A stretch of DNA of 39,885 nt, from positions 1 through 39,885 of the forward strand of contig JAQWTK010000102.1 in assembly GCA_029242705.1 (NCBI GenBank), written 5' to 3'. Numbering within the stretch: the first letter of the stretch is position 1; the number at the start of each line of letters is the position of its first letter. Positions 18,434-26,251 of the stretch are shown one piece after another. A model generated the notes under the pieces. That model was given only the letters and a program-made list of their open reading frames with translations, was not told the origin of the DNA and did no database searches. Position numbers and translations under genes: made by a program. The DNA comes from Gammaproteobacteria bacterium. Its GTDB lineage: Bacteria; Pseudomonadota; Gammaproteobacteria; Pseudomonadales; Pseudohongiellaceae.

Positions 18434-18526
18434 TTACATTAATGCGCTCTGGGCAACACTGCTTGCAAGAGCACTGAACAAGAACAAGGTGACTACCACC
18501 GTTACCATATCTGGTTTCCCCATCAT
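18434..18526 (-). CDS. Possible 30-residue single-span membrane peptide
   Basis: Reads MMGKPDMVTVVVTLFLFSA followed by LASSVAQSALM and TAA: a short polar head and one hydrophobic span of about 20 residues. A good GGAG (18533-18536) sits six bases before the second-upstream ATG, which is the main support. It is convergent with ygfA and divergent from imuA, so the palindromic LexA box 147 bases upstream could in principle affect it. No named family is recognised; chance cannot be excluded at this length. Confidence 0.45.
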   Translation of the reverse strand: MMGKPDMVTVVVTLFLFSALASSVAQSALM

Positions 18527-18672
18527 TTCACTCTCCAATGTAGAGTCATTTTACAAATGCCTTAACGGCCTGATATTTTAAAGCTTGAGAATTATTTTCG
18601 ATTAAAAACAATAATCTACTAGCAATAGTTAATGCATATTTAAAATATTGATTTCAAAATTCCATTTTTATA

Positions 18673-18692
18673 TACTGTATATAAATACAGTA
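18673..18692. promoter_or_regulatory. LexA (SOS) box upstream of imuA
   Basis: TACTGTATATAAATACAGTA has the full CTGT-N8-ACAG core and differs by one base from the ideal E. coli SOS box. Its last two bases begin the TATAAT -10 hexamer (18691-18696), so LexA bound here would block RNA polymerase directly. Confidence 0.93.
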
Positions 18693-18696
18693 TAAT
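18691..18696 (+). promoter_or_regulatory. -10 element of the imuAB promoter
   Basis: A perfect TATAAT overlaps the end of the LexA box. Only four bases separate it from ATG 18701, so transcription should begin at or inside that codon; the in-frame ATG at 18713 may therefore be the true start. The spacer-appropriate -35 (18668-18673, TTATAT) is weak. Confidence 0.6.
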
Positions 18697-18700
18697 TAGT

Positions 18701-19456
18701 ATGGATTTTAAAATGACTATTATTAGAAGCGCTTCTGCCAGTACAGAGCCCAATATTGGTAAGGCTTTTAACCAGCATGACATGAGTTCGACGAAAAAAA
18801 CCGAAGACACAACATGCACACAAATTGACCAACTACTACAAAGAAATCCCAATCTATGGCGCGGCTGTAATATTACAGATCAAGGTTTCCAAGGACTCAG
18901 CACAGGCTTTCCAGAATTGGACGACATACTACCCGGACAGGGCTGGCCTCAGAGTGGATTAGTGGAAATCATTTCTCGACACTGGGGCATGGGAGAACTG
19001 CAATTATTAATTCCGCTGATGCGTTCAATCTCTGAGCAAGGCCAATGGATTCTCTGGATTGCGCCACCTTATGTCCCATATGCTCCTGCCTTAATCCAGG
19101 CCGGCATCGATATTCACCAGGTCTTAGTAATAAAACAAGATACCTCTTGTAAAGATGCTCTCTGGAGTATGGAGAAGGCCTTAAAAGCTAAAGATTGTGG
19201 TATGGTTTTAACTTGGCAGAACTGGTTACCAGGCAAAGTGTTGCGCCGATTACAATTAGCTGCTGAAACCGGAGAGACTCTAGGGATATTTTTCAAGCGT
19301 AAAGGCAGTAAATATTCTCAATTGCCCTTGCGTCTTCAAATAAAGGATTCTGACTCCAAAAATCACCAATTTTCAGCAGCCGAAATAACTGTCATTAAGG
19401 CACGTGGAAATTTTAGACCTCTCACAACTCAACTCGATCTCTATTCTCAAAAATAG
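18701..19456 (+). CDS. imuA: SOS translesion protein ImuA
   Basis: ImuA, a RecA/SulA-like accessory factor of the mutagenic translesion machinery with ImuB and DnaE2; cytoplasmic, DNA-associated. Of 251 residues the first 45 or so are poorly conserved; the recognisable domain begins near WRGCNITDQGFQGLSTGFPE and runs through LDDILPGQGWPQSGLVEI, where ImuA relatives start their RecA-like fold. The Walker A loop is degenerate (SRHWGMGE, no GKT), as is usual in ImuA. Starts at 18701, 18713 (Met5) and 18782 are possible; the promoter position favours 18713 or a leaderless 18701. imuB starts 15 bases after the stop. Confidence 0.88.
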   Translation: MDFKMTIIRSASASTEPNIGKAFNQHDMSSTKKTEDTTCTQIDQLLQRNPNLWRGCNITDQGFQGLSTGFPELDDILPGQGWPQSGLVEIISRHWGMGELQLLIPLMRSISEQGQWILWIAPPYVPYAPALIQAGIDIHQVLVIKQDTSCKDALWSMEKALKAKDCGMVLTWQNWLPGKVLRRLQLAAETGETLGIFFKRKGSKYSQLPLRLQIKDSDSKNHQFSAAEITVIKARGNFRPLTTQLDLYSQK

Positions 19457-19470
19457 TAGCAAATCTCACT

Positions 19471-20931
19471 ATGAAAGACTTAGACACAACGTCACCGTTG
19501 CCTCTGCCAACTATGAAAAAAGCCGTTACACAAGTAGTGAAACTACCATTAACTACAAGAAACAAGAATAATCGTGGCATTACCAAGCCTAACACCAAAC
19601 CGAGGCGACAAACCCTCTGGTACGCCCTTTATTTTCCTCAACTAGCTGGGCTCTGTAATAATAAACAAACTCATATCCTTCATGAAATCGCTGACCTCGT
19701 TGTAAGTGTCAGTTCCGTAGTAAGCTTCCACCCTCAATCGTTAATCTGCGAAATACGCAGCAGTCTTAGATATTTTGGTGGCATTAATAACATTCACGAT
19801 AAGCTGAAAGCCCTAGTTATACCAAAATTACAAGAGCATAAATCAGCGAACTATTTCCTATATGCAGCTAGCCCAACAGTGAGCGGTAGCTTATTACTTG
19901 CTAGGTCGGGCCAAAATACATTGGTTTATCGTAAAGAAAATTTGCGTTCTGCCTTGGGCCAACTTCCCACTAGCGTAATGCTTCTTGATAAAGAACAAAA
20001 CCGTCGACTCTATAATATGGGCATACGAAAAATAAGGGATATCTGGCGTTTACCACCCGACGAATTACGCAAAAGATTTGGAAGTGATTTTGTTAACTTA
20101 CTGAATAAAGCTTTAGGTATTACGCACGAGCCTACACATAACTATGTGCCACCTCCAGCCTTTACGACTTCTTATGACTTGCCTTATGAAATAGAAAATC
20201 TTAATCGTTTATTGCCTATTGTCGATGAAATGCTAATACAGCTTTGCGAATTTTTAAAAAAGAGAGATTTAAATACCGATCACTTAAAGCTCTTCTTGTT
20301 ACATGAAAAACGCAATCATACCGAGCTCGACTTGAATTTGCGGCAGGGCAGTCGTTGTCGTAACCATTTACTCCTATTGATAGAAACTCACTTTGGCAAT
20401 CTTAATATTCCCGCACCAGTTATAGGACTGAAAATATCAGTCAAAAAATTCGATGCTTTTATAGGAGAAAGCAATCAGCTGCTAATGGGAAATCTTATAG
20501 TTGGTAGATCCAATAGTAATTCTGCTAACAACACTCTAAATCATCTAATAGAACAGTTACAAGCACGCTTAGGCTTTGATTCACTGAAAAGCGTCAGCGC
20601 GATAGCCGAACATGGTCCGGAGTATGCAGTCCGACAACTAAACTATGAAGAAAGTAGAATATTAACCTCAACAACTCCAGTGGTGACTAATCGTCGTCCA
20701 TTCTGGTTATTAGAAAATCCGGTCCAACTCATCCTACGCAATGGGAAGCTATACCACGATCAAGTTATTACACTAATTAGTGGTCCAGAGCGTGTAGAAA
20801 CTTACTGGTGGTCAGGCCAGGAAATACAGCGCAACTATTATATCGCAAGAAAAGTCAGTGGCAGTAGATTGTGGATATTTCGCGAATGCGGAGGCAAACG
20901 TAACTGGTATTTACACGGTTATTTTGCTTAG
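19471..20931 (+). CDS. imuB: Y-family polymerase-like protein ImuB
   Basis: ImuB, a catalytically dead Y-family polymerase homologue that acts as the hub joining ImuA, DnaE2 and the beta clamp. The core starts at LWYALYFPQLAG (from residue 49), where active polymerases have their first catalytic aspartate; the second acidic pair is likewise missing (LICEIRSSLRYFGG region), as expected of ImuB. The little-finger region and a C-terminal domain rich in Trp (ETYWWSGQEIQRNYY, SRLWIFRECGG) are present. The protein has a 48-residue basic, Thr/Pro/Asn-rich extension before the core; ATG 19513 would shorten it to 34. No ribosome binding site is evident, so translation may depend on imuA. Confidence 0.9.
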   Translation: MKDLDTTSPLPLPTMKKAVTQVVKLPLTTRNKNNRGITKPNTKPRRQTLWYALYFPQLAGLCNNKQTHILHEIADLVVSVSSVVSFHPQSLICEIRSSLRYFGGINNIHDKLKALVIPKLQEHKSANYFLYAASPTVSGSLLLARSGQNTLVYRKENLRSALGQLPTSVMLLDKEQNRRLYNMGIRKIRDIWRLPPDELRKRFGSDFVNLLNKALGITHEPTHNYVPPPAFTTSYDLPYEIENLNRLLPIVDEMLIQLCEFLKKRDLNTDHLKLFLLHEKRNHTELDLNLRQGSRCRNHLLLLIETHFGNLNIPAPVIGLKISVKKFDAFIGESNQLLMGNLIVGRSNSNSANNTLNHLIEQLQARLGFDSLKSVSAIAEHGPEYAVRQLNYEESRILTSTTPVVTNRRPFWLLENPVQLILRNGKLYHDQVITLISGPERVETYWWSGQEIQRNYYIARKVSGSRLWIFRECGGKRNWYLHGYFA

Positions 20932-21080
20932 AAAGAAACTACTATAGATTCATTATCATGACATAGAAGATCATCAAAAAGAATAACCTGGTTTGGTAGC
21001 AGTCAAAATCTAGCAATCAAGCCTTATCAATTTATTAGAAACACAATTAGAAAACAGCAACAGGAAGGAAAATAACTGGA

Positions 21081-24000
21081 TTACTTAAAATCCCGAGAAA
21101 AGAATTCCATCTCGCTTAACCAATGACTCAGATCCGCCAATTCTCTTGCAATAAGGTGAACTACACCATTGCTTTTCTGCACATGACCAACTACGCCCAT
21201 TAAGCTCGCTTGACGCATAACAAAACGTTGCTGTTCTCCAAGTGCAGGCCAAACCACTACATTCACATAACCCGCTTCGTCTTCGAGGGTAAGAAAGGTC
21301 ACGCCTGACGCTGTCATGGGGCGCTGCCGGCAAGTAACTAACCCGGCAACTTTAGCTGTATCTTCATCGGCGAGGCAAACCAATTCATCGGCTCTAGAAA
21401 CATTGAAGTTATTCAAATGAGTCCGGAAGAGTGCTACAGGGTGGCGCCTCAAAGTAAACCCCGTGGTATTGTAGTCTTCAACAATATTTTGTTCTTCACT
21501 GACCACGGGCAATAGAACATCAACACCAAAATCGCTATCAAATTCCTGATCAGAAAAGAATAATGCTTGATCACCTGTATTTATGGCTTGCTTGCCCAAT
21601 CCCATAGTTTTAATGCCGCTAGCCTGCCAAAATGCACGGTGACGATCACCGCTTATTTTTTTTAGAACATCAGCCGCCGCCAAAGCTTCGAGATCTTTTT
21701 GATTAATTCCGCTTCGGAATACCAGGTCCTGCACTGTAGTAAAATGGCCTGCTTGTCTTGCGGCCACAACAGACTTGGCTCCAATTTGAGACAAACCTTT
21801 TACTGAACGCAGACCAAGGCGCAATTGTGCTTCAGTATTATGATGGCAAGGCGAGTCCGGTTTTACATAGTGTTCAACAAACTCCAATGTATTGTCATAA
21901 AAACTTTCATTCACATCTATAGTATTAATAATAACGCCATGTTTTTTTACATCTCTGATTAATTGAGCCGGCGCATAAAAGCCCATAGGTTGGCTATTCA
22001 ACAAGGCACAACAAAACGCTGCTGGATGGTAACGCTTGAACCAAGACGATACATAAGCAATTAGAGCAAAGCTAGCGGAGTGGGATTCAGGAAACCCATA
22101 GTCACCAAAGCCTTTTATCTGATGAAAAAGTTTTTCTGCAAACTCTTTTTCATAACCACGGCTCAACATCCCAGCAACTAATTTCTCACGATAAAGCTCC
22201 AATCTACCTTTACGTTTCCACGCTGCCATGTCTCGGCGTAGCTGATCTGCTTCGCCTCCAGTGAATCCTGCCGCAACAATAGCCAGTTGCATTACTTGTT
22301 CCTGAAAAATAGGCACACCAAGAGTTCGTTCTAATACGTCTTTCACGGCCTTACTCGGATAACTCACTGCCTCTCTACCATTTCTACGATTCAGATAAGG
22401 ATGCACCATTTCACCTTGAATAGGGCCAGGTCGAACAATTGCAATTTGAATTACAAGATCGTAATAGTTGCTGGGCCGAAGGCGCGGCAGCATACTCATC
22501 TGTGCTCGAGATTCGATCTGAAAAACACCAATGGTATCTGCCTCAGTCATCATGTCATAAACTTCGGAATCTTCGGCCGGAATCTTCTGCATGGTCAGTG
22601 GCGCTTTACTGTAATCACTCACCATTTGGAGGCATTTCTGTATTGCAGTAAGCATGCCCAGAGCCAATACGTCGACCTTCAATAGACCCAAGGCTTCCAA
22701 ATCATCCTTCTCCCACTGAATCACTGTACGATCCGCCATTGCGGCATTCTCGATAGGTACTAAATGGGTAAGAAGATCCTGACTAATAATAAAGCCGCCC
22801 ACATGTTGAGAGAGATGCCGCGGGAAACCAATAAGAGCTTCTGCTAATTTAATTAGCATCGCTATTTTCTTATCCTTATAGTCAATACCTGAATCACTTA
22901 ACTGCTCTTTCAGCTTTGTATCCCACAAATAGATAGACTTAGCAATTTGGTCTAAAAGACCCTCATCTAAACCCAACACTTTACCAACATCTCGAATTGC
23001 ACTACGAGACTTGTAGGTAATTACTGTTGCCGCTAGTGCCGCTCGTTCACGTCCGTATTTGTTATAAATATACTGTATAACTTCTTCACGACGAATATTT
23101 TCAAAGTCCACATCGATGTCCGGAGGCTCATTACGCTCCCTGGAAATGAACCGCTCAAACAATACCTCTATACGCGCTGGATCCACCTCGGTAATACCTA
23201 GGCAATAACATACTGCCGAATTAGCTGCCGAACCACGCCCTTGACACAAAATCTTCTTACTGCGCGCAAATGCTACTAAGTCATGGACAGTAAGAAAGTA
23301 ATGCTCGTAGTTCAGTTCTTTAATAAGCATCAATTCATGCTCAATAATATTGCGGACCCTTGGTGTCGCACCCTCTGGCCATCGCTGACGAATACCGGCT
23401 TCGGTTAACTCCCTTAACCATCCGTGAGCAGTATAATCCTTAGGCACTAGCTCTCGGGGATACTCATACTGCAACTCATCAAGGGAAAAATTACAACGCT
23501 CAGCAATATGTACCGTAGCGGCTAATAACTGTGGTACAAATAATTTACTTAACTGTTCTCTCGAACGCAGATGACGTTGTCCATTAGGTTCACCATCTAG
23601 ACCCAATTTATCGATAGGTCGCCTTAAACGAATGGCTGTCAACGTATCCTGTAAAATCCTCAGGCTAGACGCATGCATATAAACGCCACCAACTGCACAC
23701 TGAGGCACACCGTATTGCGTACTCACTCGCTCCAACTGCTGCAACCTCATACGATCATCACCTCGCAATAACAACTCAACCGCAATCCAAAGATGATTGG
23801 TAAAAATACGTTTTAGCCAAAGCGCTTGATACGCTAATTTTTCTGGAGTCTGTTTCAGATCAGGCAGCCAAAGCGCTATACAATCTGTCGGTAAATACTT
23901 CTCAACCATTGCATAGTTAATACGATAGCTTCCCTTATCACTTTCACGCCTAGCGCAACTAATTAAATGACTAAGGTTTCCATAGCCCCGACGATTACAG

Positions 24001-24308
24001 GCCAGCAATACAAGATGACACCCCTCTTCTAAGTGGAATTCGCTGCCAATAATCAGCGCAATCTCTCTCTCCTTCGCCGCCATATGCGCGCGAACCACTC
24101 CAGACAAGGAACATTCGTCTGTAATCGCTAGCGCGCTATAACCCAAACTATGAGCACGCTCTACCAACTCTTCCGGGAAAGAAGCTCCGCGTAAGAAAGT
24201 AAAATTGGAGATACAATAAAGCTCAGCGTAGGCCGATAATTTAGCTGGCGCCAAGACTTGGTCTGAGGCAATGCCGGTTTCCTGCAGAGAAATTTCACCC
24301 ATTGTCAT
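21081..24308 (-). CDS. dnaE2: Error-prone DNA polymerase DnaE2
   Basis: C-family polymerase DnaE2 (1075 residues), the catalytic part of the ImuA-ImuB-DnaE2 mutasome. An N-terminal PHP domain (about 25-240) includes ALAITDECSLSGVVRAH; the palm carries the catalytic PDIDVDFE (about 395-402); the tail has the OB-fold segment ending near the C-terminus. Length and the short PHP-to-palm spacing fit DnaE2 rather than DnaE1. Unlike the common imuA-imuB-dnaE2 operon, this gene runs toward imuB from the opposite side, with its own consensus LexA box immediately before its start. ATG 24308 lies six bases from the -10, and ATG 24302 (Met3) is the alternative. Confidence 0.95.
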   Translation of the reverse strand: MTMGEISLQETGIASDQVLAPAKLSAYAELYCISNFTFLRGASFPEELVERAHSLGYSALAITDECSLSGVVRAHMAAKEREIALIIGSEFHLEEGCHLVLLACNRRGYGNLSHLISCARRESDKGSYRINYAMVEKYLPTDCIALWLPDLKQTPEKLAYQALWLKRIFTNHLWIAVELLLRGDDRMRLQQLERVSTQYGVPQCAVGGVYMHASSLRILQDTLTAIRLRRPIDKLGLDGEPNGQRHLRSREQLSKLFVPQLLAATVHIAERCNFSLDELQYEYPRELVPKDYTAHGWLRELTEAGIRQRWPEGATPRVRNIIEHELMLIKELNYEHYFLTVHDLVAFARSKKILCQGRGSAANSAVCYCLGITEVDPARIEVLFERFISRERNEPPDIDVDFENIRREEVIQYIYNKYGRERAALAATVITYKSRSAIRDVGKVLGLDEGLLDQIAKSIYLWDTKLKEQLSDSGIDYKDKKIAMLIKLAEALIGFPRHLSQHVGGFIISQDLLTHLVPIENAAMADRTVIQWEKDDLEALGLLKVDVLALGMLTAIQKCLQMVSDYSKAPLTMQKIPAEDSEVYDMMTEADTIGVFQIESRAQMSMLPRLRPSNYYDLVIQIAIVRPGPIQGEMVHPYLNRRNGREAVSYPSKAVKDVLERTLGVPIFQEQVMQLAIVAAGFTGGEADQLRRDMAAWKRKGRLELYREKLVAGMLSRGYEKEFAEKLFHQIKGFGDYGFPESHSASFALIAYVSSWFKRYHPAAFCCALLNSQPMGFYAPAQLIRDVKKHGVIINTIDVNESFYDNTLEFVEHYVKPDSPCHHNTEAQLRLGLRSVKGLSQIGAKSVVAARQAGHFTTVQDLVFRSGINQKDLEALAAADVLKKISGDRHRAFWQASGIKTMGLGKQAINTGDQALFFSDQEFDSDFGVDVLLPVVSEEQNIVEDYNTTGFTLRRHPVALFRTHLNNFNVSRADELVCLADEDTAKVAGLVTCRQRPMTASGVTFLTLEDEAGYVNVVVWPALGEQQRFVMRQASLMGVVGHVQKSNGVVHLIARELADLSHWLSEMEFFSRDFK

Positions 24309-24314
24309 ATGATT

Positions 24315-24320
24315 AATATA
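24315..24320 (-). promoter_or_regulatory. -10 element of the dnaE2 promoter
   Basis: TATATT read on the minus strand directly abuts the LexA box and ends six bases before the dnaE2 ATG, the same geometry as at imuA. A start at or next to the ATG is expected, giving a leaderless or near-leaderless message. Confidence 0.55.
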
Positions 24321-24338
24321 CTGTATATATATACAGTA
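24319..24338. promoter_or_regulatory. LexA (SOS) box upstream of dnaE2
   Basis: TACTGTATATATATACAGTA is identical to the ideal E. coli SOS consensus and a perfect palindrome. It covers the promoter of dnaE2. Confidence 0.96.
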
Positions 24339-24506
24339 TATTAATTTATTACCGTATCGGCAAACATCATAACGGCGAGTTTACGTGTAATACTTTGCTA
24401 GTCAGTAGACTAAAAGATCAGCCTATATTTCCCAAAGGCTAAAGCCGTGAAGATCTAATTTGAAAAAGGAGAGTAGAGCATCAACAGATCGAGTGAAAGG
24501 AAGATT

Positions 24507-24526
24507 GCAGCCTCCTCAGAGGCTGC
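24507..24526. terminator. Hairpin downstream of the porin gene
   Basis: GCAGCCTC (24507-24514) and GAGGCTGC (24519-24526) form a perfect 8-base stem around a 4-base loop. It lies 81 bases beyond the stop of the minus-strand porin gene and probably ends that transcript, although the following T-tract is poor on either strand. Confidence 0.5.
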
Positions 24527-24606
24527 TTTACGAGTACCAAAATGAATGAATCCATAAAATGGAGTGATTATAAAATCAATTATTCATGAGACAAAAATTT
24601 AATTAT

Positions 24607-25254
24607 CTAGAAAGATTTCCCTAGCGTAAAAACAACGGCCTCACCTTCACTAGCTGAGCCTGAGGAGGAAACCTCATCTGACAGCTCATCACTGTTAAAA
24701 ATTCCAGCTATGCCGACATCAAAATCAGCAATCGTTGTTCCCCAACCAATTTCTAGATAGTCACCATCGAATTCATCTCCCCAAGTTCCGTATGTTCCAT
24801 AAAACCCACGGCCTAAGTCTAATGTTAATGCAAGAAAATCATAATCTGCTTCGTTACCGAATCCATCCCATTCACCTACAGAATATTCTAGACTGAAAAT
24901 GCCATAACCGAGGTTTAAATTGACTTCCTCGTAAGTGTCATCAAATTCACCAGTGTAGTAATACCCAGTGAACCCAACGCTGGCAGCAAACCCCTCTTCT
25001 GTTTCGATACCATATCCAAAGTAGCCGTCTACTTCTAAACCATCGCCGACATCTGCCGCCCAAGTGCCAACATAGAATCCGCTGTCCTCCCAATCAGCTC
25101 CAGCTGATGCAGAAGAGCTTTTTTGTAAAACTCCTCTGAAATAATATTCGGACGCGTATCCAATATTATAGGAAACATCTGCATATACTGAAGTTGCCAT
25201 TAATCCGCTAGAAGCTAAAAGCACTACCATAATTATATGAGTTAATTTCTTCAT
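24607..25254 (-). CDS. TorF-family putative outer-membrane porin
   Basis: 215-residue outer-membrane beta-barrel of the TIGR02001/TorF type. A signal peptide ends at VYA-DVS (about residue 25). The mature protein shows the family opening (NIGYASEYYFRGV), alternating aromatic strands with acidic turns, and a C-terminal Phe (TLGKSF) as required for barrel insertion. The mature chain is very acidic, consistent with a marine host. A GGGAGG ribosome binding site precedes the ATG. Transported substrate is unknown. It stands alone, followed by a hairpin terminator. Confidence 0.88.
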   Translation of the reverse strand: MKKLTHIIMVVLLASSGLMATSVYADVSYNIGYASEYYFRGVLQKSSSASAGADWEDSGFYVGTWAADVGDGLEVDGYFGYGIETEEGFAASVGFTGYYYTGEFDDTYEEVNLNLGYGIFSLEYSVGEWDGFGNEADYDFLALTLDLGRGFYGTYGTWGDEFDGDYLEIGWGTTIADFDVGIAGIFNSDELSDEVSSSGSASEGEAVVFTLGKSF

Positions 25255-25502
25255 TCATTCCTCCCATTATTTATTTGTGTCATATCAGACTAGGCCTATT
25301 TACGCCTACTACCGAAAATAAAACTGTTTCTTATATAGGTTAGTAGCAAGGACCTTGCCAAGATCATATAGGTGACGCCTTTAGCGAATTTTAGAGGAAA
25401 TAAGGGAAAATTTAATATAAACCCAGCCATAAAAGAGTGCGCTTAGTTAGATAGTTAACGCCGTCGCACCACAAAGGGGCAAAATAATCATCCATCAACC
25501 AC

Positions 25503-26153
25503 CTAACCCGGAACTGGAATAGTTAGCTCTTGGGGGACTGCATAGCCTTTTTGTACAGCGGGTCTTTCCGATATCCTCAAATACCAATCCTTTAGTCTAG
25601 GGAAGTCATTTAAATTCATTTGCTGGAACTCATAGCGCGAAATCCAGGGCCAGGTAGCTATATCAACTATTGAATATGTGTCACAAATAAATTCGCGCCC
25701 TTTTAATCGATTTTCCAGCACCGTATAAAGCCTTGCATTTTCTTTCCTGTACCGCTCTTCTGCATAAGGAGCCTTACCTGGATTAAATTTAACAAAATGA
25801 TGCGTCTGCCCCAGCATAGGGCCAACGTGGCCGGCCTGGAACATAAGCCATTGCATTTCTTCCCAATATTTTTCGCCGATAGGACTTACAAATCTTCCGA
25901 ATTTATTAGCCAAATACATCAGTATTGCGCAGGATTCCATCATCTTCGTTCCAGTGTCGTGGTCAACAATTGCAGGAATTTTATTGTTGGGGCTAAACGA
26001 AACAAATTCTGGCTGGTGCTGGTCCCCCGCTGTAATATCTATCGGGAAAACACGATAAGATAATTCCAACTCTTCCAACATAATTGACACTTTTCGTCCA
26101 TTTGGAGTTGCCCAGGTATAAAGATCTATTCCTTTTTCGTTTTCAGTTCCCAT
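25503..26153 (-). CDS. Glutathione S-transferase, Ure2p/YfcG-like
   Basis: 216-residue cytosolic glutathione transferase. The thioredoxin-fold N-terminal domain reads YTWATPNGRKVSIMLEEL, with the cis-proline in NNKIPAI and the glutathione-binding ESCAILMYL; the helical C-terminal domain follows from about residue 88. The TPNG-(R/K)KVSI form is that of the nu-class/YfcG group, enzymes with disulfide-bond reductase activity toward glutathionyl substrates. GAGGA precedes the ATG. It is 98 bases downstream of the threonine synthase-like gene on the same strand. Confidence 0.9.
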   Translation of the reverse strand: MGTENEKGIDLYTWATPNGRKVSIMLEELELSYRVFPIDITAGDQHQPEFVSFSPNNKIPAIVDHDTGTKMMESCAILMYLANKFGRFVSPIGEKYWEEMQWLMFQAGHVGPMLGQTHHFVKFNPGKAPYAEERYRKENARLYTVLENRLKGREFICDTYSIVDIATWPWISRYEFQQMNLNDFPRLKDWYLRISERPAVQKGYAVPQELTIPVPG

Positions 26154-26251
26154 TCGATTATTTCCTCATTGCGTTGTCGCGGGCATATAAAATTAGTCAC
26201 TAATTTTACCCAAATGGAATACTGCACAAGAATTTTTCAGCGCCTATAAAA

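Larger units (their letters stand above)
18340..18700. other. Intergenic region between ygfA and imuA
   Basis: 361 bases. It holds a probable 30-residue minus-strand ORF (18434-18526) and, at its right end, the imuA LexA box and promoter (18673-18696). A plus-strand frame running from inside ygfA to 18581 is not supported. The rest is AT-rich without visible structure. Confidence 0.6.

Noticed and set aside
18243-18581. Plus-strand frame from within ygfA into the imuA upstream region
   Set aside because: Overlaps nearly 100 bases of ygfA, has no start signal, and lies opposite the better-supported 30-residue ORF.
21085-21333. Second minus-strand frame at the 3' end of dnaE2
   Set aside because: Out-of-frame shadow within the conserved dnaE2 C-terminal domain.
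18673-24338. The SOS cassette as a mobile element or integron-like insertion
   Set aside because: No transposase, integrase, direct repeats or attachment-site-like sequences were seen at its borders; the paired LexA boxes are operators, not terminal inverted repeats.
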